Below are positions 43,386 through 56,500 of a DNA stretch of 64,000 nucleotides, in pieces. The notes under the pieces were generated by a model that saw only the letters and a program-made list of their open reading frames with translations, was not told the DNA's origin and searched no databases. This DNA comes from Odontocerum albicorne. Taxonomy: Eukaryota > Arthropoda > Insecta > Trichoptera > Odontoceridae. Numbering within the stretch: position 1 is the first letter of the stretch; the number at the start of each line of letters is the position of its first letter. Position numbers and translations under genes: made by a program. The stretch covers positions 1,488,001 through 1,552,000 of the forward strand of contig OX463838.1 in the NCBI GenBank assembly GCA_949825065.1, written 5' to 3'.

Positions 43386-44745
43386 ATGGCGCAATTACAA
43401 GCTTTGCAGAGAGAGATTAGAGTATCAAAATCACTCAACTCGAATAACAAGACAAATCACTCTATACACACACAGACAAATATTGAACTCACAACAGATG
43501 ACATCAGTGATAAAGGTATGTTTTGAAAATCAGTAGACATAAATGATGAAACAAGTAGAAACACATTTAATAAAATTTACAGAACTTTTTTCTATCTACC
43601 TCAGTGGTTTTCAACCGGGGTGTCCCTGCACCCTATTGTTCCTTCACTTTTTGTGTCAGTGTCAGTTGATTTTCAGGTTTGACCGGTGATGTGTTCGCTT
43701 TATTTTTGTCGTGCGTATTATAACTCAGTAAATGCATTCATTGATAACCTGCGCATTTTTTTTTTTGTATTATTTTAACAAAAAAGTTATATTATAATAA
43801 AGTAACTTGATATCTTTATACTCGTTTTATTGTAAATACGAGGGTTACTACTTAAGTTTTGAGATATGGCAACACCAGTGTAGATACGTTAAATCTGACA
43901 TCAGCATCGTAAAGTTTGACGTTGTTAATGGTACGAGTATACGTGCTCAGAAAGTTTTGTCATACGAGCGCTATTTGTGTTGTTTACAGTGACTTGAAAA
44001 ATTCATCTCGTCCAAAAATGGAATTAAATCGTGAACATTTTCCTGAGATGATTTTATATGCTTTTCGATGTGGACTAACTCAACAACAGTGTGCCGATCA
44101 ACTCGCTTCGACTTTTGGTGATGAAGCACCATCCCGGGCCACTGTGTTTCGCTGGTTTTCCGAATTCAATCGTGGTCGTAGTTCGCTCAAGGACGAATTT
44201 CGCGAAGGTCGTCCAAAATCGGTTGTTGTGCCAGAAAACATCGATGCTGCGCGTGAACTGATATTGCAAGATTGTCATGTGACTTATCGTGAGATTGAGG
44301 CATGTTTGGGCATTAGTTCCACTCGCATACATTCAATATTGCATGAACATTTGGCCATCAAAAAGATTTGTTCGCGTTGGATACCGCATAATTTGACAAT
44401 TGCTCAAAAAAAGGTTCGTGTCGATTGGTCCCAAGAAATTGTAAAAATTCGATCGAGATGCTTCAAAAGATCGTGACAGGTGTCTATAAGATTGTGACAG
44501 GTGAGTGTATTGATCTTCATGGAGAGTATTTTGAAAAACAATAAAGCCATTTTTTATGATAAATATTTGTTTTTACTTGTCTGTCTCAAAACTTAAGAAG
44601 CAACCTTCGTATATATGTACTGAATAAGAAAAGATAGATTATTTTTTTAAGGTACCACTATTATAGACAAAGGTTGAAAACCACTGATCTACCTGACATC
44701 AAGTTACTAGGCATGTCTTCAAAATACGGCTCTTTAAGCACTTAA
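43386..44745 (+). CDS. speculative two-exon small gene
   Basis: Exon 1 (43386-43515) encodes MAQLQALQREIRVSKSLNSN, then KTNHSIHTQTNIELTTDDIS and DK, with donor GTATGT in phase 1. The best in-phase acceptor is ..AAGTTACTAG at 44701-44710; exon 2 (44711-44745) encodes MSSKYGSLST and TAA, which overlaps AATAAA. The product is 54 residues. The intron contains a hAT with its own nested mariner; removing it by its target duplication leaves an intron of about 100 bases with a pyrimidine tract (CTTTTTTCTATCTACCT). I recognise no family. The exon could equally be part of a larger gene, or chance. Confidence 0.35.
43602..44686. mobile_element. hAT-type element carrying a mariner
   Basis: Ends CAGTGGTTTTCAACCG and GGTTGAAAACCACTG; perfect 8-bp duplication ATCTACCT at 43594-43601 and 44687-44694. 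Only about 310 bp remain outside the nested mariner; no transposase. Confidence 0.9.
43839..44609 (+). mobile_element. mariner derivative with intact DNA-binding half
   Basis: TA-flanked; ends CGAGGGTTACTACTTAAGTT and the inverted AACTTAAGAAGCAACCTTCG. The + strand frame (about 44018-44476) encodes MELNREHFPEMILYAFRCGL, SRATVFRWFSEFNRGRSSLK, DEFREGRPKSVV, HVTYREIEACLGISSTRIHS, RWIPHNLTIAQKKVRVDW. The frame then ends: the catalytic domain has been deleted. About 150 residues of paired HTH domains remain open. Confidence 0.9.
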
Positions 44746-44788
44746 ATAAAATCCCATCACAACCATTTTCACTTTGGACTCACTTTTG

Positions 44789-45590
44789 CTATAACTAATT
44801 AGAGACGGAATAAGTTAGATTGTAAAACACTTGGCCAGTTAGAATTTTGCTATAACTAATTAGAGACGGAATGATTCATCATCGGATGAAATAATAAGTT
44901 AGATTGTAAAACACTTGGCCAGTTAGAATTTTGCTATAACTAATTAGAGACTGAATGATTCATCGGATGAAATAATAAGTTAGATTATAAAACACTTGGC
45001 CAGTTAGAATTTTGCTATAACTAATTAGAGACGGAATGATTCATCATCGGATGAAATAATAAGTTAGATTGTAAAACACTTGGCCAGTTAGAATTTTGCT
45101 ATAACTAATTAGAGACGGAATGATTCATCGGATGAAATAATAAGTTAGATTGTAAAACACTTGGCCAGTTAGAATTTTGCTATAACTAATTAGAGACTGA
45201 ATGATTCATCGGATGAAATAATAAGTTAGATTATAAAACACTTGGCCAGTTAGAATTTTGCTATAACTAATTAGAGACGGAATGATTCATCATCGGATGA
45301 AATAATAAGTTAGATTGTAAAACACTTGGCCAGTTAGAATTTTGCTATAACTAATTAGAGACGGAATGATTCATCATCGGATGAAATAATAAGTTAGATT
45401 GTAAAACACTTGGCCAGTTAGAATTTTGCTATAACTAATTAGAGACGGAATGATTCATCATCGGATGAAATAATAAGTTAGATTGTAAAACACTTGGCCA
45501 GTTAGAATTTTGCTATAACTAATTAGAGACGGAATGATTCATCGGATGAAATAATAAGTTAGATTGTAAAACACTTGGCCAGTTAGAATT
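44789..45590 (+). repeat. 84/81-bp satellite-like array, about 10 copies
   Basis: Units beginning TTTTGCTATAACTAATTAGA. Two length forms differ by one ATC (CATCATCGG versus CATCGG). Ends about 240 bases from the USP stop codon. Confidence 0.95.
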
Positions 45591-45594
45591 TATT
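45589..45594 (-). terminator. candidate poly(A) signal of the USP gene
   Basis: AATAAA on the - strand, 237 bases past the stop codon, at the edge of the 84-bp array. Confidence 0.4.
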
Positions 45595-45830
45595 AAACAA
45601 TAAATTTTCTGTTGTCAATAAAAATTTACAAATAATATATAGTACTGTAGAAGCTAGACTTAAAAATTAAAACTGATTACAATATTTCATCTTTTATGCT
45701 ATTTATCAATTTGGGATAGAAGAAATGATTGCTACACCAGGGTGAATTAATTATTAATAAATACAACATAACTAATATATATATATATGTATATATGTAA
45801 CATGCATAAGTGGAAATCACTTTACAGAGT

Positions 45831-47506
45831 TCACATTATTCGCTCGTAGAACAGTAAATATGCTTGGGTTTTAAGGACCTTTTCTTCGGATATTTCTTGC
45901 ACACGACTGTCGGATATGAAGAACCACTTCCCAGGAAGTGGTTCCACGTCATATCCACCCGCAGCTTTTTCACCTGATTCGTAACCTGACATAGAACTGT
46001 CTGTATCGTTACCATTGACGCCATTCACTAATCCATCGGATGTTTTGTTATCTTCGGTGTCGTCTAAAGAGAAATTACCACCGGGAGGAAGGAAATTCCA
46101 TCTTTTATCACTGGGATTAACATTGGATCTAACTTTAACATAAGCCACATAATGTCCCCCGTGCATACTGCCCGAATGCTCCACAACACCATAAAGAGAA
46201 TAGAGGAGCTTAGTTTGACGGGACGAGACATTCGGAAGATTTTTCACCTTTTCAGAGCAGAAAGGAGCAAGGTCTAAAATAAGGGGGAAACTAACATGTT
46301 TCGTGATCTTACGGAACATGCATCGGGGTCCGATCTGGAACCTTTTCAAATGTAAAATTAATACAGCTGGCGGACTTGAAATAAGAAATCTTTTAGTGGC
46401 GTTTGTATAAACGGTTTTTCCATTGTTCGCCCTCTTGGTGCAAGCTTCACAGCCGACTTTGTTGTTTCCCGCTAATAACTCAGACGCAGTGAACTGATTG
46501 AGGCAGGACTGGATACTGTACTCTCCGTCGTCGCACTGGTATCGAGGTGAGATAGTCGCAAAATGACTAGAAAAAGAAGAATAGTCTTTTGTCAACTTGG
46601 AAGAATCTGAATCGGGGCTTGTCTGTTTGTATGATTGATTTAAATGCATCTGAGGATAATCCATGTAATTATTTAATTCGTTCACATTCAGAGTGAGTGC
46701 GGGACAATGTTTGCTCTTTGCTCCTTTCGACGCTCCTTCTTCATCTAACTTAAATTGACCTAACTCTGTGCCGATGGATTCAAGTTTATTGTCAATACTA
46801 TTAGATAATATGTGTTGATCTTTTCTAGCTTGATGCCCTTGCGATGATGGCACAGCTATCAGATCCATTTGATTTTCAGAATGGAAGGATATCCGTGAAA
46901 CGGGTCTTTGGATTTCATTGACAGGAGAGTTGTTTCCCTGCCTTGGACTGGAAATGTCCATGTTGACCTCACTGGAGAGTGACGAAGGACTCCCAAGTTC
47001 TTTACTGGTAACCGGGGACTCTATGTTCACCGTATCTGACAGAGTGCGCTTGGCGATCTCAGGACTTGCCACACCTGAATCTGGATTGGACGGTACAGGA
47101 CTATCTACCGCACTGAGAGGTCTATAGTGCAGGGGGATAGCGACAGCGGAAAAACAGGATCTTTCTTTATCTTTATCCAATCTCTCGGGCGAGGCGTCAC
47201 TTTTTTCTTTATCCATTTCTACTGGGCTGGCTCGAATGGAATCTGAGCTGATGACTTTTTCAGAGTTGTAACCTGATTCCATGTGGTAAGCCGCAAAGTT
47301 AGCTGCTGTGTCGGCTTTGGGCTGTGTGCAAATAGAATTGTCTTGCGCCTTAGGGTTCTCCTTTGGGTTCTCCTCGAGGTTATCCTCTACGTCTGCATCG
47401 GATTGTTCGGAAGAACTTTTATTTTCACTTTTATTCTCATTTACATCAGTCATCTGATTGGAATCGCTTTGCTTATCATTGGATATTGAATTAGAATTCG
47501 CTCCAC
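45831..47506 (-). CDS. USP terminal exon
   Basis: Acceptor TTTTTTTTCGCAG; begins GANSNSISNDKQSDSNQM. The acidic/Ser-Pro-rich linker of about 300 residues precedes the C-terminal part of the USP fold. The His box is encoded near 46141-46170 and the Asp box near 45905-45930. The ATG at 47453 is internal, not a start. Confidence 0.93.
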
Positions 47507-50500
47507 CTGCGAAAAAAAAAAAAAAAAGAAATTAGCTTTATTTATTTTACGGGACAATTTGAACATGCATCGCATTGGGGCCAAATTTATGAAGGAGCAT
47601 CGGGTCAACATCTGCCAAAACTATAGAATTTTTCTACACCCTCACTTCACTATTCACCGGATTTAGCTCTGTGTGACTTCTTTTTATTCCCAGAATGAAA
47701 TTGAAGCTTAAGGGGTGACGTTTTGAGACGGTAGAAGAGATTGAAGCTGAATCAGAGGTGGTGCTTGAACAGCTTAACAAAGACTTTGTGAGGACTTTTG
47801 CAATATGGGAACGCTTGCAACAACAGAAACGCTGCATTAATGTAAGAGGAGACTATTTTGAAGGCGCTGCAGCCCAAAATGTAATTATTTAATAATAAAG
47901 ATGTTTTAATTTGATCATATTGCGAATATAACAAAGTGCAATATAGGTAGTCGCCGACTTACGACCTATGCGACTTACGACTTCGACTTTACGACCACAA
48001 TCCGCGACCGGTTGTCCGCCTGCGCTAAGCGTGGCGCTAGCAGTCCATGTACGCTACAGATTGTATTACAATGCGCTTGTGCACATCGCGGTCAGTATTA
48101 GCTGCGGCTTCGTCCAATAAGGATGTGCTGTCTTGTTATAAACATTTTTTAAGCCCTTCCGAGATGTCTACAAAAAGGAAAATGAAAATTTCTTGCACAT
48201 TTCGAAGAGATGGACCCAAACATCGAACCATTTGCAAGGATTGAAAGGTTGGCACACGACGTGTTTCGCCCATATCGTGAAATATACCGAGGAGAAGAAG
48301 AAACAAACAATCCAGACAAAGCTCACCATGTTTATGCAAAAAATCAACAAGCGGCCAATAAAACGTTTATATGTGTAACAAACACCGGTATTTTATATTT
48401 TCATATGTTTTATTAATATAATATTTAACCAATTTAACTGAAGCATAATTTTTTACTTATTCCTAACAAATGTAAAAATAAAAAACAAAGCAATGTGATA
48501 AAAAAAAAACAAAGACAAACTAGAAAAATAATAAGAAAAGAAATCATAGAGAAATCCGATAAATGACAGTGGTGATACACTGATTATAACAAGAACATAG
48601 AAAACAGTCTTATAATATCATCACCAGGGCTGTGGAGTCGGAGTTGGAGTCGGAGTCGGAGTAGGAGTCGTAAAAAACGAGCGACTCCGATTACTTTTTC
48701 GTTAAAATTTAAAATACATTTTTTTTTAATTATTATAATGAATGTGTATTGTGCACGAATATTAAACTTGCAGGCGCAAGTCGCGCCGATATGGTGAATC
48801 ACCGAGATCCATTTAATGCATAAAGTCTACGAAAATGTGTTTGTCTCCTTCTTTCTCACGTTGAAAGAAAATTCTGTTGGCTGGGATCTATGTTAACCCC
48901 ATGGTTCGATCCATATTGACGGAAGAACAAATAAATAGAGCTAAAAACGCTCTGTTTGAATTAACCGTTCGTATGAAAGGCCTTCGACTAGAAAAAGAGA
49001 CGACAGCAGGCAGCGTACACCAAGTATCATCATCTTCATCCGACACCGCTGAATCTGAAGACGATTTTGAAAAATATCTCAATGAACAAGATAAACTAAA
49101 ATGTCCTCGTTTGAATCACAGTCCCAATATAGATGAAGGAGACTCTATTTCAAAATTTAAAATTGAATTTTATGATGCATTGAAAATAATGGAAAAAATT
49201 GACCGAACTTATAAGTTAAATGTTGAAATGGCAATACAGCGGTATCTAGAAATGGTAAAAGATTCAGCATTGATCGTTACAGCATTACCCCCAACCCAAG
49301 TATCCGTAGAGCGGTTATTTTCCGCTCTTAAAATTCTCAATTCTGATTTGAGAGCCTCTACGAATACAGATTTAATAGAAGCAATGTTGTTTTTAAGAAT
49401 AAATTCTAATAAATTATTAAAGTTTGATCTTGTTTTATTTTTATCCGTATAACATGAAAAAAATGGCTATATGCAAAGGTAGGAAACAACCTGATAAAAT
49501 TGAGCTTTTTTGAGTCGGAGTCGTGGAGTCGGAGTTGTGGAGTCGGAGTCGTGTTGTTGGTAAATATAGGAATCGGAGTCGTGTTTTTTTTTTTCGACTC
49601 CACAGCCCTGATCATCACGCACTATAATTTACATGTGTACGGAAATTATTACATAAGCCGACTTACGACCGGATCGACTTACGACCAGATCGACTTACGA
49701 CCAGATCGACTTACGACCAGATCAACTTACGACCTGTTTATCGGAACCGAGTGTGGTCGTAAGTCGACGACAACCTGTATAACAAAGATAAAAGACGTTA
49801 TAAAGGTGTGCAAAATAATGAAGTGGCAATGGGCAGGACATGTAGCCAGAATGTCAGACTCCCGATGGACATCCGAAATAGTCCAATGGTACCCAAGAGG
49901 CATAAAGTGGCCCAGAAGAAGATCGAAGGTACGCTGGATAGATGAAATCAGGAAGCATGGCAGCATCACATGGCATCAACGAGCAAAAAAACCTAACTAT
50001 TTGGAGTCAACCTTCATCCAGCAGTGGACCGACCCTGGTTGACAATGATGATGATGATATTAATCATAACTCATGTGTCTAGTTTCATAGATGAGATTAC
50101 AACACAGAGTAAACTTTCCAACTGGGCAGGATGCAAATCATAATGAAAAAAAATATACTAAACATGTATATATATAATACATACCATCACGCCATCTCCT
50201 TATCGGGGTAGGCAGAGAGGAGCACCAGACTTTCCTAATAGGGCACATCAATCAACACACCTCATATGATTTGTCAGACTTTTACATTTCTTTCAAAATA
50301 TCATACACTTGATCCAGCCATACTTTCCTTGGTCTTCTTCTCTCACACCTTCCACTCGCATTTGTACATACGAGGCATATCCAGAAACTAAGTGTACTGA
50401 ATTTTTGTAGGTTACAATTTTTTTTATTTAAACAAAAAAATTACGTCGTTACCGTAGTACATATGTAAGTTATTTTTCGACATAGTCACCATTCCTCTCA

Positions 50501-53500
50501 ATGCAGGTGGTGAAGCGGGGTATCAACTTTTTGATGCCTTCCTCGAAGTAGTTTCCCGCCAACCCCTCCGTCCACCTCCTCGTCGGTTGAAAACCTTTTT
50601 CCACCCATGCGCAGCTTCAGGGAGGTAAAGAGATAGTAATCTGAAGGTGCTAGGTCAGGGGAATGCGCGGGATGGTTCAGGACATCCCATTTAAACGAGG
50701 CGAGCAGTTCCTTCATGGCGTTGGCCGTGTGTAGTCTGGCATTGTCGTGCAGCAGGCAGACTCCCTTTGTCAGCATGCCTCTCCTCTTGTTCTGAATCGC
50801 CCTCCGCAATTTTTTTAGGGTCTCACAGTATCTTGCAGAGTTGATGGTCTCCCCTTGAGGCATATATTCAATTAAAATTATGCCTTGACAGTCCCAAAAC
50901 ACGGATGCCATGATTTTCTTGGCTGAAATTGTGGTTTTGAACTTTTTGGCGGAGGGTGAAGAGGTGTGACGCCACTGTTGAGACTGCCTTTTGGTTTCAG
51001 GCGTGTAGTGTGCAACCCAAGTTTCATCTCCAGTAACGATGGAGCGGAGAAATTCATCTCCATGGAGTTTGCAGCGCCTCAAAAACTCTTGCCCGGCCTC
51101 GGTATTTCGCACTTGGTGGAAGATTGGATTGCCATTTTTCACGAAACGTGTTGTCGCGTCGACACTTCTCAACGTACTGACCTCGAACTGGTCTCGTTGC
51201 GGAGGGGAAGGGTCAGGCTACACGGAAGTGTAGCCAACATGTCGAAAATAAAATCCATCCGGTCGTGAGAGCCTCAGTACACTTACTTTCTGGATACGCA
51301 TAGTATATATTCGTTTTGTTATTCTTTCTTCGTTCGTTCATACCCCGTGCTCAAACCACCTTCATCTTGCTCAACACATTAGCCTTAAGTTGACACTCAT
51401 CCCTAATCATTTCATTTATATTCTGCCATACATAGTCACCTCATGTATTCTTCTAAGTGCACGCATTTGTACACTATTTATTTGTAATTTATTTTTAACA
51501 AACACTGTTTATTCCACTTTTTTGTGACGGTATAACCCTACCGGTTTCAAGGCTTTCACCTCATCTTCAGGGGAGCGCAAACAAGACTAAATGCTGTTCG
51601 AACTGGTACCGATATAGACGCTTCAACGGTTGGAGGCTGGGGGGTGAGGAAGGCTAGGGATAATTTCGGCCAAGAGCGGGGAGATTTTGGGGAAATAACT
51701 TTTAATAAACAGTGTTTGTTAATCGAATAAACAGTGTTTGTTAAAAATAAATTACAATGTCTTTAAACCTCCACAACGTTAATGCCTTAACTATAAACAA
51801 CAAACTATTTATTTGGCTCTTTTCTTGTATTTTTCCACATCCATATTTTTCTTCCATATATTACAAAGTTGGTACTAAAATATTGTTGTGGACTATATCA
51901 TTTTGGCAGATTTTAATTTCGAATATGAAACAATAGTGTCTTGTTATTTTTTTCATGGTTTATAAAAAAAAACAACTCGCGGGCCTCAAAACACCGGCGA
52001 GCTACATGCGGTTTGCATTTGGACTTATATCTACCGAGATTAAAAACAAAACATACCTTTTTTACTTTTTCTTAATTTCCTGGCTGCCTGCTTTTCCTTT
52101 TTGAGCTGATGTTTCGATGGTTTGTTCTCATCAGGGGCTCCCAAACAGTTGACTTGCTCCTCTGGAAAAAACATTTTTATATTTTGATTATAGTACATTA
52201 TGGAAAATACTGAAAAAAATATGGTGTTGGCTATAGCTTAATAAGTAATATAGCTTCACTGAAGAGTGGAGCTTGTTTTAGAGTGAATAGTGTATGGTGC
52301 TATGACAGAGCGATTTAATATAACAAAAGGTGTGAAGCAAGGATATGATAAGACTCGTATGTTAACTACGCAAGTTTTTGGGTGGCATAAAAATGTCAAA
52401 TGGAATGGAATGCATGTGGATTGCATTATGCTGATGAAATGGTAGTACTATATAAGTGGATGAATTACAGAATGTGACAAATAATTTATACAGAAAAATC
52501 TGAGAATAAATGTAAAATGAAATGCAATATGTGGGTTGACAATGTTTAGGAAGGTTGCTATTTAGGTATATACAGGGTGGAGCGTAAATTTTTAACCAGT
52601 TAGGTGCCTTAAGCGAGTTTATTCGTTCTCTGTTGCCGTGCCCGTGGGGCCGGCCATACAAAATTAGCGAGTTAAATCGCTCAACTTTATGCCTGTTTCT
52701 AGCCAATGTCTAGTACTAATTCGAATAATCTAAAATATGGAACATATAGAGACATCTATTGAGATGGTGAATAAATACTATAATATTACAGTTTACAGAT
52801 ATTATCGAATTTACAGAGATTTACCTAAATGCTTCGCATGACAGTCGACATGCGTCTATAATACAGGGTTGTCAGTGCAAGCGTTTTACTTATTTAACCG
52901 TTGAAATTATTTTATAGTTACATTACTTTCCGTGCATTATTAAAATAATTAATATTTTCGTGTTACGTATACTTTTAATTCTATCAAATATTTTATTAAC
53001 CTTTCCTTCCCTGTGTTGGGTATCTTCTACACGTTGCTTCTAATAACCATCAATATCTCTATAAATATAATAAATACAAGGTTAAGATTTTAGGTATTCC
53101 TCCATAATATATTTACGCATTGATTTAAAAAATAATATTAATAATAATCAGAATTTATCGACTACATCGAGGTGTTTTGTAAAGATCGAAAACAAATTCG
53201 CATTTAAACGCGGCGAGTGCCTCGTCTCGACGATAGGTGAATAGTATGCGGGAAGCGTGACACTATATTCGCATCCCACTCTTGCATACTAGACTGAATT
53301 GCGAGGAGCTGAATTTTCTCAACGTCGCAAGCAAAGGCGTATGCGCCGGGGTATGCGACTGACGTTCCGCGCCACTAGTTGCCTCTAGGCTTGCAAATAG
53401 GTTAGACGTACGCCCGTTCCGTGAGCGTTTTTTTAATGTTTTCAGATGGTTTTTTAATGTTTTCAGCAAATAAATCTCAATTATTATAATTTTTAACTTC

Positions 53501-56500
53501 AATTATAATTAATTAAGAGGATTATCTATGAATGTTCTTATTTTTCCGATTTAAAATCGCTAATTTTTGATTGCGCACTTACTACCCAACACCTTAACAC
53601 CCGTATTATTTTTATCACCGTAAGGGAAGGGTTAATGTATGTTCCCGTATTTTCTGTAATAAGCTGTGACAACCCTGACATTGTGTTTTTCTAAGTGAAC
53701 GGCGGCACAAACGACACATATTGTACATATTTGGTCTTACAAGTCTTCGTAATATCCTTTGAATATATATATACAAAAAAGATAATTCTATTAGGTTTTA
53801 TTTTTGCTAAAAAATTCACAGCCCTCGGGGTTCAGCCATACCTTGCGGTACTTAAAGAGTTAAATAAAAAAATTAAAAATTTACTAAATTCAATAAGTAT
53901 ATTTTGTTTTAAAAAAAATGTTTAGTTTAATTGTCCCCTGGACTCCTTGATGCAATGCCTTCCCCGAACATAAACATTGTTCATCACAGTTGCTAAAGTG
54001 GTTTGGGATATGCTCCAATAACGGCCCTGATCGATGCCTTCAGCTCGTTACTGTTGGAATATTTCGTCTTCCTTTATTTCTCAATGTACTGAAATCAGGT
54101 GCATTGATTAAAAAAGACTATTAAGAATTTCCTGGAGAGACCGCATCACAAATGAAGAGGTCCTCCAACGAATCGAAGGAGGAAGGCACCTGCTCAGAAT
54201 CCTGTCCGAAAGGTGTGCAAGATGGATCGGTCATATAATACGACAAGAGGGCCTCTTGCATGCCATAATGGAGGGTATGACCGAGGGGACAAACTCTAGG
54301 GGAAGCCCACGCCGAGAGTACCTGGAGGACCTGTTGGTGGACGTGCGCTGCTCAACATATACAGATTTAAAAAGAGCCGCACAGGACAGGGGGGAATGGA
54401 GAAGAGTTGAAATTGCTGCAAACCAGTCTTAGGACTGCAACCACGGAGAGAGAGATTAAAAAACAGTTGAACCACCCTAATTATTTATGCCTCTGAATAT
54501 CTGTCTATTATTAAAATTTTTATGAATAACAATTACTCTGAAAACAGAAATTCAAATAAATAATTAAAAATATAAAAGTTATTTAAATTTACTTATGTGG
54601 AAATTTATATGTATTTTTGTAGTAAGATTCATGCCCCACCCTGTCTGTACAATGTTCTCGGTAGAAAAATAGAATACCTGGCACGGGACCCTTCCTCCTG
54701 TAGACCGATGGAGGTTGGGGCTTCTCAGCTGTCACCGGGAGGGACAGATCCAAGAAGTACTCATTCCTGTGTGAGGAATGCTGGCACTCTTGGCACTGCA
54801 GCGTGGAAACCAGACAGCCACGGAAAACCTAAAAAAAAACGAACCAAAACATTGATTATTCTACAAGACTTATATCATTTTCTTATACTAAATTGGTTTA
54901 ACAACTGTTTAACCTTTCCTTCCCTGTGTTGGGTATCTTCTAATAACCATCAATATCTCTATAAATATTATAAATACAAGGTTAAGATTTTAGGTATTCC
55001 TCCATAATATATTTACGCATTGATTTAAAAATAATATTAATATTAATCAGAATTTATCGACTACATCGTGGGTATTTTGTGAAGATATCGGAAACAAATT
55101 CGCATTTAAACGCTGTGAGTGCCTCGACCTTGTGTCTTGACGATAGGTGAATAGTATGCGGGAAGCGCGACACTATATTCTCATCTCACTCTTGCATACT
55201 CCACTAAATTGCGAGGAGCTGAATTGTCTCAACGTCGCAAGCATAAGCGTAAGCGCCGGGGTATGCAACTGACATTCCGCGCCACAGTAGCTTCTAGGCT
55301 TGCAAATAGGTTAGACGTACGCCCGTTCCATGAGCGTTACCAGATGGTTTTTTAATGTTTTCAGCAAATAAATCTCAATTATTATAATTTTTAACTTCAA
55401 TTATAATTTAAACGCTGTGAGTGCCTCGATCTTGGGTCTTGACGATAGGTGAAGAGTATGCGGGAAGCGCGACACTATATTCGCATCTCACTCTTGCATA
55501 CTCCACTGAATTGTCTCAACGTCGCAAGCATAAGCGTAAGCGCCGGGGTATGCAACTGACATTCCGCGCCACAGTAGCTTCTAGGCTTGCAAATAGGTTA
55601 GACGTACGCCCGTTCCATGAGCGTTGCCAGATGGTTTTTTAATGTTTTCAGCAAATAAATCTCAATTATTATAATTTTTAACTTCAATTATAATTTAAAC
55701 GCTGTGAGTGCCTCGATCTTGGGTCTTGACGATAGGTGAAGAGTATGCGGGAAGCGCGACACTATATTCGCATCTCACTCTTGCATACTCCACTGAATTG
55801 CGAGGAGCTCAATTGTCTCAACCTCGCAAGTGTAAGCCACGCCCGGGTTAACCACCAACCCTGCCGCGCCGCAGTAGCTGTTGGGCTGGCAACGAGACTA
55901 GATCTACGCCCGTTCCGTGAGCGTTGCCAGATGGTTTTTTAATGTTTTCAGCAAATAAATCTCAATTATTATAATTTTTAACTTCAATTATAATTAAGGG
56001 GATTATCTATGAATGTTCTTATTTTTCCAATTTAAAATCGCTAATTTTTGATCGCGTACTCACTACCCAACACCGGAGCGCGCGTTTCAATTTTATCACC
56101 GTAAGGGAAGGGTTAAGACGGATCGTCGTGAAGTTAGCTGCATGTTCGGTAGCAACGATCTAAACATCCGGTCAATTACGGGACATTTAACAGTTCCGTA
56201 AAAAAATATCATATCTCATATAAGAATTTTATTTCCTAATACAACCTGAACTTAGATATCATTACCTAAACATTCATTGGTCACTTGTGCGGCCAGACAT
56301 GACCCCTTGAAATGGGCACAGGTCTCATATGCGACCGCCTCATTTCCAAAAAAATACTATTTTTATACCACATTTTCGAAGAAATAAAGTTAATTTGATA
56401 CACATAATAATGATTTATTCAACAAAAAACTCAATATCTCAATAATTAAAATTAACCCTATAAAGGGTTAAGTTTTACTAGGAAAAATTTAACATTGAAA

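Noticed and set aside
53695..53925. 76-codon frame in a USP intron
   Set aside because: AT-rich, no similarity recognised and no splice context.
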